64,000 nucleotides of DNA from Streptomyces halobius (GCF_023277745.1 NZ_CP086322.1:4278001-4342000), one strand, 5' to 3'. Shown: positions 52,266-62,312, numbered from the stretch's first letter. Program-made: numbers and translations. Notes: generated by a model from the sequence alone, not told the origin.

Positions 52266-53693
52266 ATGTCCGCATCCATCGCCCGTCTGAGACGCGCCGC
52301 CGTGGAGAGCGTCTCCGGTCTTCCCCGGCAGTTCTGGTGGCTGTGGACCAGCACCTTGATCAACCGGCTCGGCGCATTCGTCGCCACGTTCCTGGCGCTC
52401 CACCTGACCGTCGAGCGCGGCTTCTCGGCGTCGTACGCGGGCCTGGTCGGCGCGCTCTACGGACTCGGCGGTGTGGTCTCGTCCGTGGGTGCGGGCGTGC
52501 TGACGGACCGGCTCGGCCGGCGGCCCACCATGCTGATCGCGCAGCTGTCGACGGCAGCTTCCGTAGCGCTGCTGGGTTTCATGGAACATCCGTTCGCCAT
52601 CGCGGCGGTGGCGTGCGTGGTCGGCATGGCATCCAACGCGTCGCGGCCCGCCGTGCAGGCGATGATGGCGGACATCGTCGCCCCAGAGGACCGCGTACGG
52701 GCCTTCTCCCTCAACTACTGGGCGATCAACCTGGGCTTCGCGATCTCCTCGGCCGCCGCCGGACTCATCGCCGAACACGGCTACTTGGCCCTCTTCCTGG
52801 GCGAGTCGGCGCTGGTGCTGGCGTGCGCCCTCGTCGTCTTCCGGAAGCTGCCTGAGACGCGGCCGGCGGCCGCCGGTCCGAAGGGCGGCTCGCAGGACGC
52901 CGCCGAAGCGGGCCCCGCCACGGTCTCCATGCCGACCGTCCTGCGCGACGGCCGCTTCATGACCGTCGTCGGGCTCAACCTCCTCCTGGCGCTGCTCTTC
53001 CAGCAGGCCTATGTCTCGATGCCGGTGTCGATGGGTCAGGACGGCTTCACCAGCGCCGACTTCGGCATGGTGGCGGCGGTCAACGGCGTACTCATCGTGC
53101 TGCTGCAGATCCCCGTGACGCGCTTCATCGAGCACCGCAGCCCCGCGATGCTGCTGATCGGCTCGGCGCTGCTCACCGGCTACGGATTCGGTCTGACCGC
53201 GGTGGCCGGCTCGGTCGCGATGTACGCGGTCGCGGTCGCGGTCTGGACGCTCGGCGAGATCATCAACTCGCCGACACAGATGGGTCTGGTGGTTCGGCTG
53301 TCGCCGGTCCATGGCCGGGGCCGCTACCAGGGCATGTACGCCCTGTCCTGGTCGGTCGCCTCCCTGGCGGCCCCGCTGATCGGCGGCACGGTGATCGACC
53401 GCTACGGGTCGGACGCGCTGTGGGCCGGCTGCGCGGCCGTGGGGACGGTGGCCGCTCTGGGGTACGGGCTGCTGATGCGGAACGTGCCGGGCCAAGCGGT
53501 GCCGGAGCGGACGGAGGCGGGGAGGACGGAGCCGGGGAGGACGAAGGCGGGAGTGGCGTCGGGGGGCACGACGGGCACTTCGGAGACAGGGGCCGCTGCG
53601 GAGACGGGAGTTGCTGTGGAGACGGCGTCCCCAGCGGCGGCGCCGGTCAGCGCCGCAGCGCCCGTTGCGCCTCGTGGAGATTGCGCGGAGTGA
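52266..53693 (+). CDS. MFS drug exporter (MdtH/Bcr-type)
   Basis: A 475-aa transporter. Helices run from ~20 to ~410 in the usual 6+6 plan; motif A is GVLTDRLGRRPTML between helices 2 and 3, and a loop of ~30 residues (GGSQDAAEAG) separates the halves. PLIGGTVIDRYGSDALW resembles the corresponding motif in the second half. A Glu/Gly/Ala-rich tail of ~70 residues (TEAGRTEPGRTKAGVASGG...) is cytosolic. Substrate unknown. ATG 52266. Confidence 0.88.
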   Translation: MSASIARLRRAAVESVSGLPRQFWWLWTSTLINRLGAFVATFLALHLTVERGFSASYAGLVGALYGLGGVVSSVGAGVLTDRLGRRPTMLIAQLSTAASVALLGFMEHPFAIAAVACVVGMASNASRPAVQAMMADIVAPEDRVRAFSLNYWAINLGFAISSAAAGLIAEHGYLALFLGESALVLACALVVFRKLPETRPAAAGPKGGSQDAAEAGPATVSMPTVLRDGRFMTVVGLNLLLALLFQQAYVSMPVSMGQDGFTSADFGMVAAVNGVLIVLLQIPVTRFIEHRSPAMLLIGSALLTGYGFGLTAVAGSVAMYAVAVAVWTLGEIINSPTQMGLVVRLSPVHGRGRYQGMYALSWSVASLAAPLIGGTVIDRYGSDALWAGCAAVGTVAALGYGLLMRNVPGQAVPERTEAGRTEPGRTKAGVASGGTTGTSETGAAAETGVAVETASPAAAPVSAAAPVAPRGDCAE

Positions 53694-53915
53694 CGGCCTC
53701 CGGGCGGCCGCAGGACTCGATGCGGGTGGTGAGCGGGTCCGTGAATCGCGGAGTGGGTGAAGCGGAGCCGTAGAGGGGGCGGCACTCGCATCGCCGGCGT
53801 CGTCGGCGGGTTGGAAGAGTACGCGGTCGCCGGGGCGGAGGCGGCCGGCGACCTGGACGGTCAGGACGCGGTCACCCCGGTGGGCCGCGGCCGTGGCGTC
53901 GGTCAGGGATGCCAT
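53647..53915 (-). pseudogene. Possible small frameshifted CDS
   Basis: On the minus strand a frame starting at ATG 53915 reads SLTDATAAAHRGDRVLTVQV, GRLRPGDRVLFQPADDAGDA; a second frame shifted by one base continues as CRPLYGSA, PRFTDPLTTRIESCGRPEAV and ends at 53647. The two halves look like one protein broken by a 1-base deletion near 53795. Family not known. The error could also be in the sequence. Confidence 0.35.
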
Positions 53916-54098
53916 GTCACGGCCGGGCGCGGAAGGGGCGGCCCGACAGCGGGCCCTGGGGTTGGCTACACCTCAAGAGTGGGGTTTTTCCCCATGGTTT
54001 CGGCCGCTCGGCTACGGGACTCTGACGGTGCGGCAGGAGCGGTGGACGGCTGGGCCGGGTCGCCGCCGCGCACGGATCGAGCCGACGGGGGCTGTGTG

Positions 54099-55517
54099 AT
54101 GGGCAAGGTGAAGGCGCGCGTGGTGCGGCGGAAAGGCTGGGCGATCGGTGCGCTGGCGGTCGCTGCGGCGCTGGTCGCGGTGCCGGTCGGGGCCCAGATG
54201 GCGGCCGGGACGGGGGAGCCCGCCGCCAGTCCCGGACGCGGGGCGGCCTCCGTGGGCACACCCGACGCAGACGCTCGCACAGCACCGTTGACGCTGCCCG
54301 CGCCCACCGGGGCACATCAAGTCGGCACGGTATCGCTCCACTTGCTCGACCGTCAGCGTGGCGATCCTTGGGTCGCCGGGCAGGCGCACCGGGAGCTGAT
54401 GGTGAGCGTCCGGTATCCGGCGCGGGGTGTCGGACGGGAGGCCGAAGCAGACGCGGCGCGCGCCCCCGGCCAGTACCCCGTCGCTCCCCAGTTGCTCCCG
54501 CGCGAGGCGGCGGCGTTCGACGCGTGGAACAGCTTCTTTGAGCACATCCCGAAGGGGAAGGTCGACTGGGCGGCCACCCGCACCCATGCGCATCAGGGCG
54601 CGCCGGTGGCCCGGCATCGCGGGCGGCTGCCCGTGGTGCTCTACTCCCCCGGCGTCGGTGATCCCCGCTCGCTCGGGAGCAGCCTCTGCGACGAACTGGC
54701 CTCCCGTGGCTATGTGGTGGTGGCCGTTGATCACACCTACGAGCCGCCCGGGGTGCAGTTCCCCGACGGCCCGGTGGCACGAAGCGTCCTGCCGGCGGAG
54801 ATGGCGCGGGCGCAGAAGACCGGGCGGATCACGGAGCTGCTGAAGAAGGTGACGGCGGTCCGGGTGGCGGACACCCGCTTCGTCCTGGACGAGTTGGAGA
54901 AGTGGGAGAAGTCGGAGAAGCGGGAGGTGCGGGGGAAGCAGGAGCAGCGGGTGCGGGGCGGGTTGCCCGCCCTCCCCGAGGGACTGCGCGGTGCGCTGGA
55001 TCTGCGCTCCGTCGGGATGTTCGGGCAGTCGGCCGGCGGGTTCACGGCGGTACAGACGATGCACGACGACCGGCGGATCAAGGCGGCGGTGAACATGGAC
55101 GGCGTCATGGGATACACCCAGCGCGACGACGGCCCCTCGAACCCGTCGACGGTGGGGCTGGACGGAGTGGACCGGCCGCTGCTGCTGATGGGGAAGGAGG
55201 GGAACACCCATCACACGGTCGCCTCGTGGGGTGCGGTGTGGGAGCACAGTAAGGGCTGGCACCGGGATCTGACGCTCCGCGGGAGCGGGCATGCCGGCTA
55301 TACGGATGCCGCGAGCCTCATACCTCAGATTGCGCGGCGGCTGGGGCTGCCCCGGAAGGCCGTGACGGAGACGGTCGGCACCATCGACCCCGGCCGCGCG
55401 GTCGCCGCCGAGCGGGCGTATGTCTCGGCGTTCTTCGACCGGTGGCTCCGCGGGCGGGACGGCGGGCTGCTGGACGGGCCCTCGGCCCGCTACCCGGAGA
55501 TTCGGTTCGTGCGCTGA
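54099..55517 (+). CDS. PAF-acetylhydrolase/lipase-like alpha/beta hydrolase
   Basis: A 472-aa secreted hydrolase. Signal-like GWAIGALAVAAALVAVPVGA (~13-32). The domain has LPVVLYSPGVGDPRSLG (oxyanion loop), GYVVVAVDHTYEPPG, nucleophile Ser311 in GMFGQSAGGF, AAVNMDGVMG (Asp) and SGHAGYTD (His). This is the bacterial PAF-AH/lipase pattern. Substrate unknown, probably a lipid or polyester. A ~30-residue Lys/Glu segment (KWEKSEKREVRGKQEQ) at ~266-290 is unusual. ATG 54099. Confidence 0.85.
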   Translation: MGKVKARVVRRKGWAIGALAVAAALVAVPVGAQMAAGTGEPAASPGRGAASVGTPDADARTAPLTLPAPTGAHQVGTVSLHLLDRQRGDPWVAGQAHRELMVSVRYPARGVGREAEADAARAPGQYPVAPQLLPREAAAFDAWNSFFEHIPKGKVDWAATRTHAHQGAPVARHRGRLPVVLYSPGVGDPRSLGSSLCDELASRGYVVVAVDHTYEPPGVQFPDGPVARSVLPAEMARAQKTGRITELLKKVTAVRVADTRFVLDELEKWEKSEKREVRGKQEQRVRGGLPALPEGLRGALDLRSVGMFGQSAGGFTAVQTMHDDRRIKAAVNMDGVMGYTQRDDGPSNPSTVGLDGVDRPLLLMGKEGNTHHTVASWGAVWEHSKGWHRDLTLRGSGHAGYTDAASLIPQIARRLGLPRKAVTETVGTIDPGRAVAAERAYVSAFFDRWLRGRDGGLLDGPSARYPEIRFVR

Positions 55518-55552
55518 GGGGTGCCGGAGGGGTGTCGCTGACCGGACCTCCT

Positions 55553-55680
55553 CTGCGAGGCCCGGCCCGCCTCCCCGAAGCCCGGCCCGTCCTCTCCGAG
55601 ACGCGGCCCGCCTATCCCGAAGCCCGGCCCGTCCCCTCAGGAGCCCGGCCCGGCTCCTCCGCGGCCCGGCCCGTCAGATG
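55553..55680. repeat. Degenerate GAAGCCCGGCCCG repeats
   Basis: About eight units like GAAGCCCGGCCCG run from the lipase 3' region into the YbjN gene end, encoding its tail. Slippage-type repeat. Confidence 0.75.
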
Positions 55681-56166
55681 CGCGAACGCGGCGAGATTGC
55701 GGGTGGACTCACCGCGCGACACCCGCCACTCGTACTCCTTGCGGATGGCGGTCGCGAAGCCCATCTCCAGGAGGGTGTTGAACGCGCCGTCGGCGTTCTC
55801 CAACACCGAGCCGAGGATCCGGTCCAGCGCCTCGGGGGTGACGGCGGCCAGCGGGAGCTTGCCGACGAGGTAGATGTCGCCGAGGGTGTCGATCGCGTAA
55901 CCGACGCCGTAGAGGCGGGTGTTGCGCTCCAGCAGCCAACGGTGCACCGCCTCGTGGTTCTCGTCGGGGTGCCGTACGACAAAGGCGTTCACGGACAGCG
56001 AGTGCCGGCCGACCAGCAGCGAGCAGGTCGTGGAGAGCTTGCGGGTGCCCGGCAGCTTGACGACATACGAGCCGTCCGAGGGCGACTCCCACTCCAGCTC
56101 GGCGTCGTCCAGCGTCGCCTCGATCGTCCGCCGTGCGTCGTCCACGGTCTGCGCCACGTCAGCCAT
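55612..56166 (-). CDS. YbjN-domain protein
   Basis: A 184-aa protein with the YbjN (type III chaperone-like) fold: [69 protein letters not shown] and [12 protein letters not shown]. Often next to mshA in actinomycetes. The C-terminal tail ([18 protein letters not shown]) is repeat-encoded. Start ATG 56166 overlaps the mshA stop by 8 bp. Confidence 0.85.
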   Translation of the reverse strand: MADVAQTVDDARRTIEATLDDAELEWESPSDGSYVVKLPGTRKLSTTCSLLVGRHSLSVNAFVVRHPDENHEAVHRWLLERNTRLYGVGYAIDTLGDIYLVGKLPLAAVTPEALDRILGSVLENADGAFNTLLEMGFATAIRKEYEWRVSRGESTRNLAAFAHLTGRAAEEPGRAPEGTGRASG

Positions 56167-57631
56167 GCAGCGATCGTAGGCGACGCCGGTGCTCCTGCAT
56201 CGCGGCGGTGTAGACCTCGCCGGTCGCGGAGGCGGCGGTGTCCCAGCCGAAGGACTGGGCGTGCCGGGCCGCGTCGGTGCCCATCCGGGTGGCCAGGGAC
56301 GGGTCGGCGACGAAGCGGTGGAGGGCGCGGGCGTAGTCGGCCGGGTCGTGGCCCCGTATGAGGAAGCCGCTGACACCGTCGCGTACGGCCACCGGGAGAC
56401 CGCCGACCGAGGCCGCGAGGACCGGGGTGCCGCATGCCTGGGCCTCTATCGCGACCAGCCCGAAGGATTCGCTGTAGGACGGCATGACCAGGACGGATGC
56501 CGCGCGGTACCAGTCGGCGAGCTGTTCCTGGCCGACTGGTGGGCGGAACTGCACGAGGTCCGCGATGCCGAGCCGCGCGGCCAGCTTCTGCAGGCCCTCC
56601 GGCTTGGCCAGGCCGCTGCCGCTGGGCCCGCCGACCACCGGGACGACCAGGCGGGAGCGCAGCGAGGGGTCCTCGGCCAGGAGGACGGCGACCGCGCGCA
56701 GCAGCACGTCCGGGGCCTTGAGCGGCTGGATGCGGCCGGCGAAGAGCGGGATCACCGCGTCCTGCGGGAGACCGAGGCGGTCGCGGGCGGCGGCCCGGCT
56801 CTCCACGACCCGGCCGTCGGAGGACCGTCCGGCGGCGGTGGCCGCGTCCCCGATGGCCGCGTCGCCGACAGCCGCGTAGCCACCTTTCCCGGTCGGCCGG
56901 AACCGGTCGAGATTGACGCCCGGGTGCACCACGGCGACCCTCCCCGGGTCCGCGTCGTAGTGCCGTACGAGCTCGTCCGCCTCCTCGGCGGTGTTCGCTA
57001 TCAGACGGTCCGCTGCCCGGACGACCTGTGTCTCGCCGATCACGCGGGCGGCGGGCTCGGGGGTGTCGCCGACGGCGAGGGCGGCGTTCTTGACCTTGGC
57101 CATGGTGTGCATGGCGTGCACCAGCGGGACGCCCCAGCGCTCGGCGGCGAGCCAGCCGACGTGCCCGGAGAGCCAGTAGTGGGAGTGCACCAGGTCGTAG
57201 TAACCGGGTCGGTGGCCCGCCCAGGTCTGCATGACGCCGTGCGTGAAGGCGCACAGCTGGGCCGGCAGCTCTTCCTTGGCCAGGCCCTCGTACGGGCCGG
57301 CGTCGACATGCCGGACGAGGACGCCGGGTGCGAGTTCGACGGCGGGGGGCAGGGTGCCGGTGGTGGCGCGCGTGAAGATCTCCACCTCGATGTTGATCGA
57401 GGCGAGCTTCTTGGCCAGCTCGACGATATAGACGTTCATGCCGCCGGCGTCGCCGGTGCCGGGCTGATGCAGCGGGGAGGTGTGCACGCTGAGCATCGCG
57501 ACACGGCGCGGACGTCGCGGGGCGCCGGGCAGCCGCAGTCTCGCCTGGCCCGGGAACTGGCCTCCCCCACGCCTGGACGGCGCGGGGGGACCCCCATGCC
57601 GGCTGCGGAGCCGGGACACATATGAGCTCAC
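56159..57631 (-). CDS. mshA: D-inositol-3-phosphate glycosyltransferase MshA
   Basis: A 490-aa GT4-family enzyme, first step of mycothiol synthesis. Markers: [20 protein letters not shown] at the N-terminus, [88 protein letters not shown]. An ~30-residue Ala/Gly insert (~230-260, [16 protein letters not shown]) is longer than usual. GTG 57631. Confidence 0.95.
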   Translation of the reverse strand: MSSYVSRLRSRHGGPPAPSRRGGGQFPGQARLRLPGAPRRPRRVAMLSVHTSPLHQPGTGDAGGMNVYIVELAKKLASINIEVEIFTRATTGTLPPAVELAPGVLVRHVDAGPYEGLAKEELPAQLCAFTHGVMQTWAGHRPGYYDLVHSHYWLSGHVGWLAAERWGVPLVHAMHTMAKVKNAALAVGDTPEPAARVIGETQVVRAADRLIANTAEEADELVRHYDADPGRVAVVHPGVNLDRFRPTGKGGYAAVGDAAIGDAATAAGRSSDGRVVESRAAARDRLGLPQDAVIPLFAGRIQPLKAPDVLLRAVAVLLAEDPSLRSRLVVPVVGGPSGSGLAKPEGLQKLAARLGIADLVQFRPPVGQEQLADWYRAASVLVMPSYSESFGLVAIEAQACGTPVLAASVGGLPVAVRDGVSGFLIRGHDPADYARALHRFVADPSLATRMGTDAARHAQSFGWDTAASATGEVYTAAMQEHRRRLRSLHG

Positions 57632-57816
57632 TGCGAGCTACCTCCTAGCCGGCGCGGGCTGCGCGCCTCCGAACCCCTCCAACAACAGAAATCGCCCATC
57701 CATTTCCGTCCGGCGCCATGTCTTCACACTTTGCCACAGCGTGACCTGCCGTGACCTGCGGCGACCGCGATGCCCCGGGCCGCCACCCCGCCCCCCGACC
57801 CCATACCCTCGATGCC

Positions 57817-58740
57817 ATGGCCCGCCGCTCCTCCGTCCCCGTCGCCCTCGCCGCCGCGGCGTCCGCGCCAGCCCGCCCTGTCGGAAACATCACGCGGTCC
57901 CGCGCCATCGAAGACATCAGGCGGTCCCGCCCGATCGGCAACGTCACGCGGACCCGCCCCGTCGGAAACGTCACCCGCGGCACCACCAACCCCAACCGCC
58001 TGCGCCGTATGGACCGCTGGATCGCCGCCGAACACGGCGCCGAGCTGCGCCGCACCGCCGACCCCGTCGCCGTCGACCTCGGATACGGCGCCGCGCCCTG
58101 GACGGCCGTGGAGCTGCTGGGTCGGCTCCGTACGGTCCGGCCGGACGCGCATGTCGTCGGCATAGAGATAGAGCCGACGCGGGTCCAGGCCGCCCAGCGC
58201 TACGCGCGGGCGGGGCTGGACTTCCTACACGGCGGCTTCGAAGTGCCGCTGCCCGGCGGCCGGGAGCGCGCGCCGGTCCTGATACGGGCCGCGAACGTCC
58301 TGCGGCAGTACGACGAGGACGAGGTCGCCGCCGTATGGCAGCGGCTGTGCGCGCGGCTGCCCCCCGGCGGGCTGCTTGTCGAGGGCACCTGTGACGAGAT
58401 AGGGCGGCGCCATGTCTGGGTGGCGCTGGGCCCCGAGGGGCCGCGTACGGTCACCTTCGCCACCCGGCTCGGCTCCCTCCGCACCCCTTCCGACCTGGCA
58501 GAACGCCTCCCGAAGGCGCTGATCCACCGCAATGTGCCGGGCGAGCCGGTGCACGCCTTCCTGCGCGATTTCGACCACGCCTGGGCGGCGGCGGCCCCGC
58601 TGGGCGCCCTGGGCGCGCGCCAGCGCTGGCTCGCCGCCGTAGGGAGTCTGGCGGCCGACTGGCCCCTGACGGGGGACCCGCGCCGCCGGCGACAGGGAGA
58701 GGTCACGGTGCGGTGGGAGGCGCTGGCGCCGCGGGGGTGA
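57817..58740 (+). CDS. Class I SAM-dependent methyltransferase
   Basis: A 307-aa protein. A basic N-terminal ~55 residues hold three copies of a GN(V/I)TR(S/T)R-type repeat, then TNPNRLRRMDRWIAAEHGAEL. The Rossmann fold has DLGYGAAPWTAVELL (motif I), VVGIEIEPTRVQAAQ (motif II), ANVLRQYDEDEVAAVW, LPPGGLLVEGTCDEIGRR. Substrate unknown. ATG 57817. The region before shows repetitive sequence. Confidence 0.8.
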   Translation: MARRSSVPVALAAAASAPARPVGNITRSRAIEDIRRSRPIGNVTRTRPVGNVTRGTTNPNRLRRMDRWIAAEHGAELRRTADPVAVDLGYGAAPWTAVELLGRLRTVRPDAHVVGIEIEPTRVQAAQRYARAGLDFLHGGFEVPLPGGRERAPVLIRAANVLRQYDEDEVAAVWQRLCARLPPGGLLVEGTCDEIGRRHVWVALGPEGPRTVTFATRLGSLRTPSDLAERLPKALIHRNVPGEPVHAFLRDFDHAWAAAAPLGALGARQRWLAAVGSLAADWPLTGDPRRRRQGEVTVRWEALAPRG

Positions 58741-58866
58741 GGCCCGGGGGCAGACCATGCGGGCGCCCCTGGGGCGGGGCCGGCAGGCCACCGGGGCCCG
58801 GGGCGGGAACCAGGGCAGGCCCCGGGCCCTCGGGGCAACAGGCTTCCCGCCCCCGGACCCGCTTCC

Positions 58867-59736
58867 CTAAACGACCACAGCCACCCCCGCCATCCCCACC
58901 CTCCCCGCCAGCTCCCGCAGCCGCGCCTCCGTCACCGAGCCGGCCGGTGCGCTGTACGTCACCAGCGACTGGTCGGCGTCGGTCGGCAGCCGGAAGCTCT
59001 CGAAGGTGAGCCGGAGCTCGCCGACCAGCGGGTTCACGATCCGCTTGGCGCCCCGCAGGCACTCGTGCACCGCCTGTGCCTGCCACAGCCGCCGGAAGTC
59101 CGCGCTGTTGTCGAGGAGTTCCTTGACGACCTCGCAGACGCGGGGGTCTTCGGGGTGACGACCGCTCTCGGCCCGCAGATTGCCGACGACCTCCTCGGCG
59201 ATACGGTCCCAGTCCGGGTGCAGGTCGCGCGCCTCGGGATGGCGGAAGACCAACAGCGCAGAATTCCGCCGGGCGGGGTCGAGCGCTTCGAGGTCGAAGG
59301 CGATCCGGGCGCCGAGCGCGTTCCAGGCGAGGATGTCCATGCCCCGGCCCATCACCGTGGCGGGAACGTTCTCCATCGCGTCCAGCAGCTGCTGGATCTC
59401 GGGCCGTACGGTCTGCCCCCGGCCGTCGCCAGCCGGCCGGTGATCGGCCGCGCGCCGCCGAACCGCGACATTCCGTAGATACGTCACCTCACCGCCGGTC
59501 AGCCGCAGCGCCCGCGCGATGGCGTCCAGGACGGCATCGGAGATCGCGTGCGCGCGGCCCTGCTCGATCCGGGTGTAGTAGTCGACGCTGATACCGGCGA
59601 GCTGGGCGACCTCCTCACGCCGCAGCCCCCGCACCCGACGACGGCCGAGACCGCCGGGCAGCCCCAGGTCCGCCGGGTCGAGCGCCGCACGGCGCGCCTT
59701 GAGGAACGAGCTGATCTCGACTTCAGCATGCAGCAT
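58867..59736 (-). CDS. XRE/MmyB-type regulator
   Basis: A 289-aa regulator: HTH (~20-75) with GLRREEVAQLAGISVDYYTRIEQGRA, then the MmyB-like ligand domain: VPATVMGRGMDILAWNALGA, RNSALLVFRHPEARDLHPDW, LWQAQAVHECLRGAKRIVNP. Divergent from an aldo/keto reductase, fitting the known habit of this family to control adjacent oxidoreductase genes. ATG 59736. Confidence 0.88.
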   Translation of the reverse strand: MLHAEVEISSFLKARRAALDPADLGLPGGLGRRRVRGLRREEVAQLAGISVDYYTRIEQGRAHAISDAVLDAIARALRLTGGEVTYLRNVAVRRRAADHRPAGDGRGQTVRPEIQQLLDAMENVPATVMGRGMDILAWNALGARIAFDLEALDPARRNSALLVFRHPEARDLHPDWDRIAEEVVGNLRAESGRHPEDPRVCEVVKELLDNSADFRRLWQAQAVHECLRGAKRIVNPLVGELRLTFESFRLPTDADQSLVTYSAPAGSVTEARLRELAGRVGMAGVAVVV

Positions 59737-59997
59737 CCGTCCAGTATGCGGCGGACGGGTTCGTTGGGTGGTTCCGCCGGACCCAGGCTGAGACGGGCCT
59801 GGTCCGCTCCGTAGGCGGGGCGCATGCTGGTGCGGGCACGGGGCAACTGGACGACGCCCCGGATCACATGACGACCTCAGGGCACCGGCCCCGCACGCCG
59901 CGCTGCCCCCTGGCGCCATCCGGACCACCGGCACTCCGCACCAGTCCCCCACTGACCACTCCCACTCCCCACTCCCTCCCACCTCACGGAGCACCTC

Positions 59998-61005
59998 ATG
60001 AAGCGCAGGATCCTCGGCGGCACCGGCATCTCCGTCAGCGAGTACGCGCTGGGCGCGATGATGCTCGGCGCCTGGGGCAACACCGACCACGACGACGGCG
60101 TACGGATCATCCACCGCGCGCTGGACGCCGGTATCAACTTCATCGACACCGCCGACATGTACGCCGGCGGCGAGTCCGAGGAGATCGTCGGCAAGGCCCT
60201 CAAGGGGCGGCGCGACGACGTCGTCCTGGCCACGAAGTTCTTCAACCCCATGGGCCCGGACGCCAACCACGGCGGCAGTTCCCGCCGTTGGATCGTCCGC
60301 GCGGTGGAGGACAGCCTCCGCCGGCTCGGCACCGACCACATCGACCTCTACCAGGCGCACCGTCCCGACCCGGCCACCGATATCGACGAGACCCTCGCCG
60401 CCCTCTCGGACCTCGTACGGTCCGGCAAGGTACGGGCGGTCGGCAGCTCGACCTTCCCCGCCGAGCAGATCGTCGAGGCACAGTGGGCCGCCGAACGCCG
60501 TGGCCATGTCCGCTTCCGCAGTGAACAGCCGCCGTACTCGATGCTGGCGCGCGGCGTGGAGAACGCGGTGCTGCCGACCACCCGGAAGTACGGCATGGGC
60601 GTGCTGTCCTGGGGCCCGCTCAGCGCCGGATGGCTCTCCGGCCGCGATCTGTCGGCCAGCTCACGGGCCGGTCTCGAATCCCACAAGTTCGACCTCGCGA
60701 TCCCCGAGAACGCCCGCAAGGCGGAGGCGGTCACCGCCCTGTCGAAGGTCGCCGCCGAGGCCGGACTACCCCTCCCGCACCTGGCGACCGCTTTCGTCCG
60801 CGCCCACCCGGCGGTCACCTCGGTCATCATCGGCCCCCGCACCCTCGACCAGCTCAACAGCCTCCTGAACGGCTCGGAGGTGACGCTGAGCGCCGACATC
60901 CTGGACCGCATCGACGCCATCGTCCCCCCGGGCACCGACCTCAACCGCGCCGACAGCTACTACGTCCCGCCGGCCATCGCGGACGCGTCGCTGCGGCGGC
61001 GCTGA
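59998..61005 (+). CDS. Aldo/keto reductase
   Basis: A 335-aa TIM-barrel NADPH reductase: GINFIDTADMYAGGESEE (Asp, Tyr), VVLATKFFNP (Lys), DHIDLYQAHRPDPATDI (His), VRSGKVRAVGSSTFPAEQ, and SVIIGPRTLDQLNSLL for cofactor binding. Substrate unknown. It has a 260-bp divergent promoter with the MmyB regulator. Confidence 0.9.
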   Translation: MKRRILGGTGISVSEYALGAMMLGAWGNTDHDDGVRIIHRALDAGINFIDTADMYAGGESEEIVGKALKGRRDDVVLATKFFNPMGPDANHGGSSRRWIVRAVEDSLRRLGTDHIDLYQAHRPDPATDIDETLAALSDLVRSGKVRAVGSSTFPAEQIVEAQWAAERRGHVRFRSEQPPYSMLARGVENAVLPTTRKYGMGVLSWGPLSAGWLSGRDLSASSRAGLESHKFDLAIPENARKAEAVTALSKVAAEAGLPLPHLATAFVRAHPAVTSVIIGPRTLDQLNSLLNGSEVTLSADILDRIDAIVPPGTDLNRADSYYVPPAIADASLRRR

Positions 61006-61159
61006 TCCCCGCAACGCGCGGACCGGCGTCAGGCCAGATGCACGGTGGAGACAGGTGCTGCCCGCACCCTGAAGGCGCCGGCGGCCGGGACGGCGCCCAG
61101 GGCTACGCTGGCGGGTCTATCTTTCTGCTGCACATTACAGCTCGGTGTGTCCTACTCGA

Positions 61160-61369
61160 TCAGTCAACGACGTACGATAGGAACGCCATCGCCCCAGCCC
61201 ACAGGCCGAACACGACCAGGCAAGCAAGTGCGGCCACCAGGACGAGGCTGGCTGAGGGGGCGCGCTCTTCTCGCTGGTGATTCTCGCGCTCTTGCACTGC
61301 CTTGTCATGGGCCGCGGCATCGCATCCGGGGCACCCTGTGATCTCGTGTTCTATGTGATTGTGGCTCAT
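61160..61369 (-). CDS. Small membrane protein, 69 aa
   Basis: N-terminal HNHIEHEITGCPGCDAAAHD has CxxC and several His, possibly metal-binding. A single helix (ASLVLVAALACLVVFGLWAG, ~43-62) spans the membrane. No family. It lies 12 bp after the 140-aa gene. Confidence 0.55.
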   Translation of the reverse strand: MSHNHIEHEITGCPGCDAAAHDKAVQERENHQREERAPSASLVLVAALACLVVFGLWAGAMAFLSYVVD

Positions 61370-61381
61370 GCGGCAGCGCCC

Positions 61382-61804
61382 TCATTCCGCGAAATATTGA
61401 GGGTAGTAGGTGTGCTTTATTAAGATCTGCTCGGGCGTGAGAGCGCTGACGGTCATGTTCCCCACCACCAGCGCGTGATGGTTTGACCAATCGTCAACGT
61501 TAATCCGTCGTTCTCCGGGCCCTACGGACCACTCGGCACTGGGAAGCTTCGCAACAACGTCCGCGCTCATGATGAAGGCGCGAGTTGCTTGCGTAATGAT
61601 CCATTGCGCCTTTTCCCGGTCCTGCGCTGTTGGGCGACAGCATCGCTCTGCCACTTGCCACAGCTTTGGCCACCGAACGCCCGGGGTCAGCGGACCGACG
61701 TACGCAGTCTGACAGCCGTCAACGAATTTGGACGCGTAACCGAATACCGGCCCGAACATCGAGAACGCCGTCACTCTGCCAGTGCCGCGATGGGATGCCG
61801 GCAT
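61382..61804 (-). CDS. Hypothetical 140-aa protein
   Basis: No domain recognised. The sequence is globular (VFGYASKFVDGCQTAYVGPL, WQVAERCCRPTAQDREKAQW, RAFIMSADVVAKLPSAEW). GAGAGGAGC precedes ATG 61804. It is in a minus-strand cluster of small unknown genes. Confidence 0.55.
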   Translation of the reverse strand: MPASHRGTGRVTAFSMFGPVFGYASKFVDGCQTAYVGPLTPGVRWPKLWQVAERCCRPTAQDREKAQWIITQATRAFIMSADVVAKLPSAEWSVGPGERRINVDDWSNHHALVVGNMTVSALTPEQILIKHTYYPQYFAE

Positions 61805-61868
61805 GAAGCTCCTCTCTGGGAAATGACTAGCGCCCGGACCGACTAGCCCGGACGCCAGCGTGGAATGC

Positions 61869-62312
61869 CTAGCAGCAGGGGCCGTCACTGCAACACGTCG
61901 GAGCGTTGCAGTCAGATGCGGTAACCCACAGCCGCTCGTCGACCGCGAAACCCTGCTTCTTGATGCGCCCGACTACATCGGTCATCAAGCCCTGGGTTCG
62001 AAGCTTGCTGTTCGGCCTGTGGTGCAGGAAATGTCCGAAGTTCTTCCGGCACCAGGCGGCATATTCCTCGGTGTGGAGCATGAAGGTGTGCCATCCGGGG
62101 TCCACCTGCTTGCTCGGCGCCATTTCGTCACCCGCCTTGGTGATACCCATGACGTAGCACATGGCGATAGCCTCGTTCTGGATGCGCTCTGCAACACAAC
62201 GTTCGAGGCCGTATTCATCGGCACAGAAGTCCACCAGGCGCTCAAACAGCGCCGGATCAACGAGTTCGCGGCCCTGCCTGACCTTGGCCGGTTGCTCTAA
62301 GGCAACTGTCAT
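61869..62312 (-). CDS. GRDP-like protein with Cys-rich C-terminus, 147 aa
   Basis: The middle DPGWHTFMLHTEEYAAWCRK and GHFLHHRPNS resemble the WHxFxLHT...WC...HxP core of glycine-rich-domain (GRDP-like) proteins. The last 15 residues are SDCNAPTCCSDGPCC with five Cys, an unusual tail that could bind metal or be modified. ATG 62312. Function unknown. Confidence 0.6.
   Translation of the reverse strand: MTVALEQPAKVRQGRELVDPALFERLVDFCADEYGLERCVAERIQNEAIAMCYVMGITKAGDEMAPSKQVDPGWHTFMLHTEEYAAWCRKNFGHFLHHRPNSKLRTQGLMTDVVGRIKKQGFAVDERLWVTASDCNAPTCCSDGPCC

Noticed and set aside
52200..53915. A 571-codon open frame on the minus strand opposite the MFS gene
   Set aside because: It is an antisense shadow caused by high GC: the plus-strand frame has clear membrane helices and family motifs, and the minus frame is Arg/Asp/Gly-rich with no recognisable domain except its first ~45 residues, listed separately.
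56189..57625. A 478-codon plus-strand frame opposite mshA
   Set aside because: mshA is unmistakable on the minus strand.
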